Shown piece after piece: positions 56,956 through 64,000 of a DNA stretch of 64,000 nucleotides. The notes beneath the pieces are model-generated. The model was not told the origin of the DNA and searched no databases. It saw only the letters and a program-made list of their open reading frames with translations. The DNA lies in IMG/VR virus record IMGVR_UViG_3300040801_000524, positions 1-64,000 of that record; one strand, written 5' to 3'. This stretch comes from a virus. Position 1 is the stretch's first letter. Each line of letters starts with the position of its first letter. The position numbers and the translations under genes are program-made.

Positions 56956-57545
56956 TGTTCTATGTCTACTGCTATACACTGAAGGAAGATGGTCGGAAGT
57001 ACGTTGGGAAGACGAATGACGTACATAGACGACACATTCAACATAGATGCCGTGGTGCTTATTTCCACAATGCCCTACGGAAATATGGGGATGATGCATT
57101 CGATTTCAAAATTCTGTGGTCTGGTGAGGATGAATCTGAATGCCTTGAACAAGAGAAGAAACTGATTCGTGAATTGAACAGTCAAGTCTACGGCTTCAAC
57201 CTTGACGATGGTGGTGTAGCATCTGGAAGAAAGCCCGGGTACAAACACTCTGAAGAAACCAAGGCCAAGATCGCAAGGGCAAACACAGGGAAGACCCACA
57301 TGAGGGGTGTTCCCAAATCAGAAGAACATAAGAAGGCCATTGGTGAAGCACATCGTGGTCGCAAGAAGAACTACAGAAACGGTAGATCGAAGATCAGACA
57401 AGTAGAAACACCGTCCGGTGAGATCATCGAAGTTGATGGCCTACAGACGTTTGAGAAAAGCGTTGGGATTCCGGTCGGATCGCTGAGAAATACACTAAGA
57501 ACCGGCAAACCGCACTACAGCGGTTACAGACTGGTCGGAGAATAA
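56952..57545 (+). CDS. GIY-YIG homing endonuclease, 197 aa
   Basis: The core is FYVYCYTLKEDGRKYVGKTN, with RRHIQHRCRG carrying the arginine, and EQEKKLIRELN supplying the catalytic glutamate. KHSEETKAKIARANTGKTHM is a NUMOD3 helix, present twice (also EEHKKAIGEAHRGRKK). It overlaps the end of the 73-aa gene by four bases and ends five bases before gene 14, a very precise insertion. Confidence 0.88.
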   Translation: MMFYVYCYTLKEDGRKYVGKTNDVHRRHIQHRCRGAYFHNALRKYGDDAFDFKILWSGEDESECLEQEKKLIRELNSQVYGFNLDDGGVASGRKPGYKHSEETKAKIARANTGKTHMRGVPKSEEHKKAIGEAHRGRKKNYRNGRSKIRQVETPSGEIIEVDGLQTFEKSVGIPVGSLRNTLRTGKPHYSGYRLVGE

Positions 57546-57550
57546 ATTTC

Positions 57551-58219
57551 ATGCCAACTTCACATTATTTCGACCAATTCACATTCAGCCCAGAACAACG
57601 TCTTTTGGAAGACCTGACAATCGAGGCCATCAAGATTCATGGTCACGATTTCATCTACATGCCCCGGGAAACACTGGAACGAGATGACGTTTTCGGTGAG
57701 GACATCCGTGCCAAGTTCTCGGACAACTTCATGCTGGAAATGTACATCGAGACCGTGGACGGGTTCGAGGGACAACAGGAAATCCTTGCCAAGTTTGGCA
57801 TGCAGGTTGTGGACACGGCCACCCTGATCGTGTCCAAGAAACGATTCGAAGAAACGATCTGGAACAAAGAACGTCCACTGGAAGGGGACCTTGTGTTCTT
57901 CCCAATGACCAACGGTATCTTCGAGATCAACTACGTTGACCATGAAAACCCATTCTATCAACTTGGCAAGCTACACAGCTACAGACTGACAATCGAGATG
58001 TTCACACACACGCACGAAGAGTTCGACACACGCAAGCCCGGGATCGACCGCATTTCTCTGGATCGATCACAGGAAAGCGAACTTGACCGATCTGACAATG
58101 CCGACATTGAAGAAGAGAAGGAATCTGTATTGGATGCATTCTCTTCTGAGGAACAGATTCACATCAAGCGTGAGGCTGATTCCAATTTTGATGAAGGCAA
58201 CCCGTTCGGAGAACTGTAA
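57551..58219 (+). CDS. 14: gp14 neck protein, 222 aa
   Basis: The start YFDQFTFSPEQRLLEDLTIE then AIKIHGHDFIYMPRETLERD is typical of gp14. The middle has RPLEGDLVFFPMTNGIFEIN, and YQLGKLHSYRLTIEMFTHTH follows. The C-terminus is charged and acidic. T4 gp14 is 256 aa. It joins head and tail together with gp13 and gp15. The TAA overlaps the ATG of the HNH gene (GTAATGG). Confidence 0.92.
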   Translation: MPTSHYFDQFTFSPEQRLLEDLTIEAIKIHGHDFIYMPRETLERDDVFGEDIRAKFSDNFMLEMYIETVDGFEGQQEILAKFGMQVVDTATLIVSKKRFEETIWNKERPLEGDLVFFPMTNGIFEINYVDHENPFYQLGKLHSYRLTIEMFTHTHEEFDTRKPGIDRISLDRSQESELDRSDNADIEEEKESVLDAFSSEEQIHIKREADSNFDEGNPFGEL

Positions 58220-58728
58220 TGGAGATCATGACCAGAAAACAGGCTACTGAACTTGGTGAAGATTTCTACTTCACCGGCAAACCCTGTAAACACGGTCATG
58301 TTGAAAAGAGAAGAACCAACAATCGAAATTGTCTTGGGTGTGAAAGAACCAAGTACAAGAAGGTTGAGAAAGAATGGAAAACGAAACAATCGGGGTATTA
58401 TGAAGAGTACCACCGCAACTACAGAGAACAGAACAGAATTCGGCTTGCGAGAACATCATCTGAACATCGTTCAAAACGATTGAAGAGACACGTTCCATGG
58501 GCCAACGATCAACTCATTGAGGAAAAATACACACTTGCGAAAGAAATTACTGAAGAGTCTGGGGTGAAACATGTTGTCGATCACATTTTCCCACTACAGG
58601 GGGAGATGGTGAGTGGACTACATGTTGAAACCAACCTTCAGGTTCTACCAGAAAAGGATAATGTGTCGAAAAAGAATCGACTTGAGTTCATTCCGGTAGA
58701 CATTCAAAGCATGTTGTGGGGGGGATAA
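58219..58728 (+). CDS. HNH endonuclease between genes 14 and 15, 169 aa
   Basis: YFTGKPCKHGHVEKRRTNNR and CLGCER at the N-terminus, a very basic middle part, and VKHVVDHIFPLQGEMVSGLH then NLQVLPEKDNVSKKNR at the C-terminus make it a paralogue of the gene at 15241. It takes the ATG that overlaps the gp14 stop, which was most likely the start codon of gene 15 before insertion. It ends four bases before the presumed gp15 start. Confidence 0.88.
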   Translation: MEIMTRKQATELGEDFYFTGKPCKHGHVEKRRTNNRNCLGCERTKYKKVEKEWKTKQSGYYEEYHRNYREQNRIRLARTSSEHRSKRLKRHVPWANDQLIEEKYTLAKEITEESGVKHVVDHIFPLQGEMVSGLHVETNLQVLPEKDNVSKKNRLEFIPVDIQSMLWGG

Positions 58729-58732
58729 GACA

Positions 58733-59551
58733 ATTCTTGGCAAGAAATTTTACTACGGTACTACCCGCAAGATCATCGTGGCATTCGGTGCGTTGTTCAA
58801 CGACATCGAATTCGACCGTGAGGACTCGAACGGTGTATTCCAAACGATCAAGGTTCCGCTGATTTACACCCCGAAAGAGAAGTTCATTCGCAGAATCCGT
58901 GAGGTAGCGCAACCCAACACAGACGAAGTGTGGGTGAAAGAGACTCTTCCCCGTATGGGATTCGAGATGGTTTCTATTTTGTACGATCCGTCCCGAAAAG
59001 TCAACACCATGGAACGCATCACAGCGAAGAACGTCAATGGGGGTGGACCCAAGTTCATGTACAACCGGGTTCCCTACAACTTCAACTTCAACCTGTATGT
59101 GGCAACCCGCAAGTTCGATGACAGTCTCCGCATCATCGAACAGATCGTTCCGTATTTCACGCCTGAGTTCCAAGTCAAGATCGTGGACCGGGAAGATTTT
59201 GGGTTGAACACCAACGTTCCCTACGTTTTGGACTCGGTTGACTTCGAAATCGATGATGCGGGTGCAATGGACGACACCAGACGTTCGATTGTCTGGACGT
59301 TGGGATTCACTGCCAAGGCATACATGTACCCGGCCGCTGATGAAAGAACCCTGATCAAGAAGTCAATCATCGACATTTCAAACACGGATGCTGAACAGTT
59401 CTACGAAGAATACATGGCGTATGTCGATCCTATGACTGCCAATGAAGACGAACCGCACCAAATCATTGAAACAGTTAATGAAAACCATAGAGATACATAT
59501 ATCATTGGTGGTCAAAGTGGTGCGAACGCAACAATTGATACACTTGATTGA
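58733..59551 (+). CDS. 15: gp15 tail completion protein, 272 aa, probable AUU start
   Basis: The conserved gp15 opening (T4: MFGYFYNSSFRRY...) is found here as LGKKFYYGTTRKIIVAFGAL. This part lies upstream of the first GTG (58778) and has no ATG, GTG or TTG in frame back to the stop at 58697. The codon before it is ATT 58733, with GGGGGGATAAG seven bases upstream, giving exactly 272 aa, the T4 gp15 length. gp15 caps the tail and stabilises the sheath. Starting at GTG 58778 would lose 15 conserved residues. Confidence 0.85.
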   Translation: MLGKKFYYGTTRKIIVAFGALFNDIEFDREDSNGVFQTIKVPLIYTPKEKFIRRIREVAQPNTDEVWVKETLPRMGFEMVSILYDPSRKVNTMERITAKNVNGGGPKFMYNRVPYNFNFNLYVATRKFDDSLRIIEQIVPYFTPEFQVKIVDREDFGLNTNVPYVLDSVDFEIDDAGAMDDTRRSIVWTLGFTAKAYMYPAADERTLIKKSIIDISNTDAEQFYEEYMAYVDPMTANEDEPHQIIETVNENHRDTYIIGGQSGANATIDTLD

Positions 59552-59581
59552 TTGGACAACTGATAACTGAGAAGGTAGTAA

Positions 59582-60223
59582 ATGGACCCGATAGCTTTCA
59601 TCTTTTCCCAGTGGGGATTGGCCGGTGTTGGCGCATTCCTTCTACTGGTTTTCGTAATCAAAAACTGGTCTTGGCTTATGGACAAGATCAAAGATGTGAA
59701 TTCGTCCAGAATGTCACATGACTCATTCGGCATGTTGATGGCAAAACTTGACTACTGGCTGGACTTCAAAATCCAGAACATGTACATCAATGATCCCGGT
59801 CGAAGACAAATCTTCCGTGACCTGATGCACATTCGGTACAAAGTATTCAAAGAACATCTGGAACGATTGAACAAAAACGATTTCAACGCAATGGAACCGG
59901 GGGCAATGTACAGCAAGATCGTTGCATGTCTCCACGATTCCATCGAAGAGTCTGAAATGAAGGCACATGAAGCCGGTATCCCAGATGTGGTGGTACAGAA
60001 ATTCAAGAAATGGTCTGGGAAGAATGTTGAGTTCACCCTGAAGGCCATCGAAATGGTTTGTTACGGCCAAGTCTATGGTAGCAACGTTCTTCGCATGCAA
60101 GCTGTCTACAGTCTGTACACAGCCATGCTTGAGATCACCATAGCCGAAGGTGAACGTTCTCTGAACGAACTGAATGGTGAATTGAATGGCGTGGAGTACA
60201 AAGGGTATGTCTGCTGCGGATGA
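59582..60223 (+). CDS. Membrane-anchored protein between genes 15 and 16, 213 aa
   Basis: Residues about 5-28 are hydrophobic (FIFSQWGLAGVGAFLLLVFV), followed by a basic aromatic stretch, so one membrane anchor is likely. The rest is helical and charged. GAGAAGG precedes the ATG. No family is recognised. Its conserved-looking place between neck and terminase genes suggests a packaging or head-tail role, but a membrane segment is unexpected there. Confidence 0.65.
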   Translation: MDPIAFIFSQWGLAGVGAFLLLVFVIKNWSWLMDKIKDVNSSRMSHDSFGMLMAKLDYWLDFKIQNMYINDPGRRQIFRDLMHIRYKVFKEHLERLNKNDFNAMEPGAMYSKIVACLHDSIEESEMKAHEAGIPDVVVQKFKKWSGKNVEFTLKAIEMVCYGQVYGSNVLRMQAVYSLYTAMLEITIAEGERSLNELNGELNGVEYKGYVCCG

Positions 60224-60722
60224 TGATTTCGATCACGAATACCACTGGGATGGGGTGATCAAGAATATGCAAGAAGCACATGAAGAAGCACAACGTGAGG
60301 GAGACGCTATCAGCGAATTCCTTGATACGCCACCGATGGTGTTCGAGCGTGAACGGGTTCCTGTTCCCGTAGACATGGGTGACGAACAAAATGCCAAGGA
60401 TGACATGGATGAAGTTCGCCACAACCTGAAGCAACTGATTGCTGACGGTTCGGGTGCCATCGAAGGTCTTCTGAAGGTTGCTCAAGAATCTGAATCCCCA
60501 CGTGCGTATGAGGTCTTGGCAACTTACCTGAAACAACTGACTGAAATGAACAAGGACTTGGTGGGTCTACACGAAACCAAGTCGAAAATGGAGACCGAAA
60601 AGGCCAAACGTGCCGGTCTCGGTGGCCGATCTGGGGATGACCCGGGTCAACCACGAACCACGAACAACATCTTCGTGGGATCAACAGAAGAACTACAAGC
60701 GTATTTGGAGAAACAACGATGA
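60207..60722 (+). CDS. 16: gp16-like small terminase subunit, 171 aa
   Basis: The central SGAIEGLLKVAQESESPRAY then EVLATYLKQLTEMNKDLVGL matches T4 gp16, including the SPRxxEVxAT string. The C-terminal TTNNIFVGSTEELQAYLEK corresponds to NATVFMGSPTELM in T4. The subunit recognises DNA and stimulates gp17. Two starts are possible: ATG 60207 (used here, after AAAGGG at a tight spacing) or ATG 60186 without a site. Confidence 0.85.
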   Translation: MSAADDDFDHEYHWDGVIKNMQEAHEEAQREGDAISEFLDTPPMVFERERVPVPVDMGDEQNAKDDMDEVRHNLKQLIADGSGAIEGLLKVAQESESPRAYEVLATYLKQLTEMNKDLVGLHETKSKMETEKAKRAGLGGRSGDDPGQPRTTNNIFVGSTEELQAYLEKQR

Positions 60723-61747
60723 AAGGTTACTCGGATTGGCTGAACGAAGCGGTTGGCGCAAAATTGGCCATCAAGCTATCCAGAAAAGATGCCGAAGCCG
60801 TTCTTGGTCTATCGGGTGACTGGTCAAAGGACGATCTGAAGAAAGCCGTCCGTCTGGCAAAGTCACGTGCGCACCCGGACAAGGGTGGGTCTGCTGAAGA
60901 GTTCAACAAGGTACAGGCTGCCGAGAAGACCCTATCCGGATCAACCGGTCAGACAAATGGTCGAGTGGATTGGGATGACATCAACCGTCAATACCAAGAA
61001 CTGTACCAACAAGTCATGGCCGAACTGAAAGGCATGATGAAGCCGGAAAACTTCGTCAAATACTTCTCCGACTTGTTTGGTGAGAAGTTTGATTCGAACA
61101 TGCATGAGATGGGTGCTACCCGTGGCCGGTCTACCCCGAGCTATGCCGGTCTGCATTTCGAGTTCGCCAACGGTGGCCGAACCAAAGTATTCGAGTTCGA
61201 TGTTCACGTTTCCCTTCACGATGTGAGACACGACAAGACCAAAGCCATCGGTGGTACCGCTGACACACTGGCCTACACCGTGGGTATCACCGCATACGGG
61301 TACGTGAACAAGCGCAAGGTGAAGATGTCACAGCGTGACTACAGCCGTTCGAACAGCCTGAAGGCATTGCAAGACCCGAGCGTTGCTTTCCCAAAAAGCA
61401 AGGTGACAAAAGATCAGAAGGCCCGAAAGTTCTCCCGAAGAGACATGGAACTGTTCTTGAAGAAGGAACTGAAGGCTGAGATCGGAACGTACATCTACAT
61501 CCCCACTCAGACCGATAACATGTACATCTGGATGGATCGTGGCACCTTCATGCGCACCCCATACTGGCAAGTTTCGATCTGGGAGAAGACCGGCATGGCT
61601 TACAAGTCGGCTTCCCGCATGTACGCAACCTTCCCCGAGACTGAAGACACCGCTGATTTGATCAAACAGGCTTCGAAGATGTCCGCACAACAAGCCGAGA
61701 AGTTCCTTCAGGCTGAATATGAAAAGTGGAAGAAAGCCAATTCCTAA
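60719..61747 (+). CDS. J-domain protein between the terminase genes, 342 aa
   Basis: Residues about 26-78 form a J-domain: AEAVLGLSGDWSKDDLKKAV then RLAKSRAHPDKGGSAEEFNK, with the essential HPD near residue 52 that stimulates Hsp70 ATPase. The first ten residues, MKGYSDWLNE, resemble a T4 capsid-targeting sequence with an L-N-E cut site. The remaining ~250 residues are a novel basic mixed domain (FEFDVHVSLHDVRHDKTKAI; RDMELFLKKELKAEIGTYIY). The ATG overlaps the gene 16 stop. Possible roles are an injected host-chaperone recruiter or a packaging cofactor. Confidence 0.8.
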   Translation: MKGYSDWLNEAVGAKLAIKLSRKDAEAVLGLSGDWSKDDLKKAVRLAKSRAHPDKGGSAEEFNKVQAAEKTLSGSTGQTNGRVDWDDINRQYQELYQQVMAELKGMMKPENFVKYFSDLFGEKFDSNMHEMGATRGRSTPSYAGLHFEFANGGRTKVFEFDVHVSLHDVRHDKTKAIGGTADTLAYTVGITAYGYVNKRKVKMSQRDYSRSNSLKALQDPSVAFPKSKVTKDQKARKFSRRDMELFLKKELKAEIGTYIYIPTQTDNMYIWMDRGTFMRTPYWQVSIWEKTGMAYKSASRMYATFPETEDTADLIKQASKMSAQQAEKFLQAEYEKWKKANS

Positions 61748-61765
61748 AACAATGATGCAAGATGA

Positions 61766-63383
<1,618 letters not shown>

Positions 63384-63385
<2 letters not shown>

Positions 63386-63402
63386 TCCAAGGATTGGATT
63401 TT
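63384..63402 (+). terminator. Short inverted repeat before the gene 18 promoter, possible terminator
   Basis: AATCCAA (63384-63390), GGA, TTGGATT (63394-63400) is a perfect 7 bp inverted repeat with a tight loop, followed by TT. It is AT-rich and would end transcription only weakly. It lies between the gene 17 stop and a late-promoter-like element. Confidence 0.4.
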
Positions 63403-63403
63403 C

Positions 63404-63410
63404 CTAAATA
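63404..63410 (+). promoter_or_regulatory. Candidate late promoter for gene 18, CTAAATA
   Basis: TCCTAAATAATGG lies in the gap between 17 and 18, 57 bases before ATG 63467, which has AAGGAG. Sheath protein is needed in many copies, so a dedicated late promoter is expected. Confidence 0.65.
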
Positions 63411-63466
63411 ATGGTAATCAAAACCAAAACCACTGATTATAAAACACACTCTAAGGAGAAAACAAC

Positions 63467-64000
63467 ATGGCATTCCAACTATCTCCCGGTGTAAAGGTCA
63501 ACGAAATCGATCTGACCAACATCATTCCCGCTGTTTCTACCAGCGGTGGTGCCTTCGTGGGTCAATTCCACTGGGGACCGGTCCTTGACTACACCATCGT
63601 GGAAAACCGTTCCCGCTTGGAAGCACTATTCGGCAAACCGTCTGACGTGAACTACGTTGACTGGTTCTCCGCAATGAACTTCCTTGCCTACTCGAACAAC
63701 CTGAACGTCATCCGTGTCGTGGACGAAGCAACCGCTTTGAACGCTTCCGCTGACGGCCTTGGTGTTCTGGTGAAAAACGAAGAACACTACAACCTTGTCC
63801 AGCCTACCGCTGGTTCCGCTGTGATCGCTGCCAAGTACCCGGGTGCACTGGGCAACAGCATCGAAGTTCACATGGCTGACGCATCCACCTTCACTGACTG
63901 GGAGTACGCTTCTCAGTTCGATGGCAAGCCGGGTACTTCCGAGTACGCTGCATCTCTGGGCATTTCCGGTGCCAACGATGAACTTCACATCGTGGTTATC
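63467..64000 (+). CDS. 18: gp18 tail sheath protein, N-terminal part (178 codons, runs off window)
   Basis: The start FQLSPGVKVNEIDLTNIIPA then STSGGAFVGQFHWGPV is the classical opening of contractile tail sheath proteins (SPGV.V.E.D.T). LEALFGKPSDVNYVDWFSAM and FLAYSNNLNVIRVVD follow as in T4 gp18. The gene continues past position 64000. It has a strong ribosome site (AAGGAG) and its own late-promoter candidate. The sheath contracts to drive the tube into the host. Confidence 0.95.
   Translation, partial: MAFQLSPGVKVNEIDLTNIIPAVSTSGGAFVGQFHWGPVLDYTIVENRSRLEALFGKPSDVNYVDWFSAMNFLAYSNNLNVIRVVDEATALNASADGLGVLVKNEEHYNLVQPTAGSAVIAAKYPGALGNSIEVHMADASTFTDWEYASQFDGKPGTSEYAASLGISGANDELHIVVI

Noticed and set aside
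58778-59551. GTG 58778 as the start of gene 15
   Set aside because: It would drop the conserved N-terminal residues and has no ribosome site, whereas ATT 58733 has one and gives the T4 gp15 length.

Overview
This window is part of the genome of a large T4-superfamily tailed phage (myovirus). The evidence is a nearly complete set of T4-type genes: 33, 59 and 32 in the T4 order, followed by the tail tape measure, 26, 4, 48, 53, a gp27-like hub protein, 5, a PAAR tip, 25, 6, 8, neck genes 13, 14 and 15, terminase 16 and 17, and the start of tail sheath gene 18. Identities were assigned by reading the translated sequences and their order; no database search was possible. The host cannot be read directly, but the permuted tmRNA is of a kind known mainly from alpha-proteobacteria, some beta-proteobacteria and some cyanobacteria.

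Positions 1-10050 are a stretch of short genes and stable RNAs on the + strand. It holds a two-piece, circularly permuted tmRNA, eight tRNAs (Asp, Phe, three Ser, Trp, Gln, His), many small unknown proteins, a SprT-like protease, homing endonucleases and the block RNase H-like / small basic protein / gp33-like coactivator / gp59 / gp32, which mirrors T4 rnh-dsbA-33-59-32. Promoters here look like host sigma70 sites (TTGACx, 17 bp, TATAAT).

Positions 10003-16148 form a minus-strand block: gp4, an HNH endonuclease, a conserved unknown, a tail-tube-fold protein, gp26, a 58-aa protein and a tape measure carrying a muramidase-like domain.

From 16177 to the end everything is on the + strand. Baseplate and hub genes (48, 53, 27-like, 5) come first. 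A 14 kb set of LamG and repeat-rich adhesin-like proteins follows, then PAAR, 25, 6, a wedge-associated protein, 8, a 1881-aa DUF4815 protein, a second set of tail-fibre genes (46.5-54.2 kb), a papain-like enzyme, and neck and packaging genes interrupted by three homing endonucleases. Virion genes are preceded by a recurring (C/A)TAAATA element that matches the T4/cyanophage late-promoter type; it would be read by a phage late sigma factor with the gp33-like coactivator.

The main points for follow-up are: (1) a phage-encoded permuted tmRNA with an unusual tag, next to genes whose stop codons lie inside tRNA genes; (2) four proteins, including a P-loop kinase and a J-domain protein between the terminase genes, with N-termini like T4 capsid-targeting sequences; (3) gene 15, which seems to have lost its start codon to an HNH insertion and appears to start at AUU; (4) repeat-built and cysteine-rich virion proteins between gene 5 and the PAAR gene.
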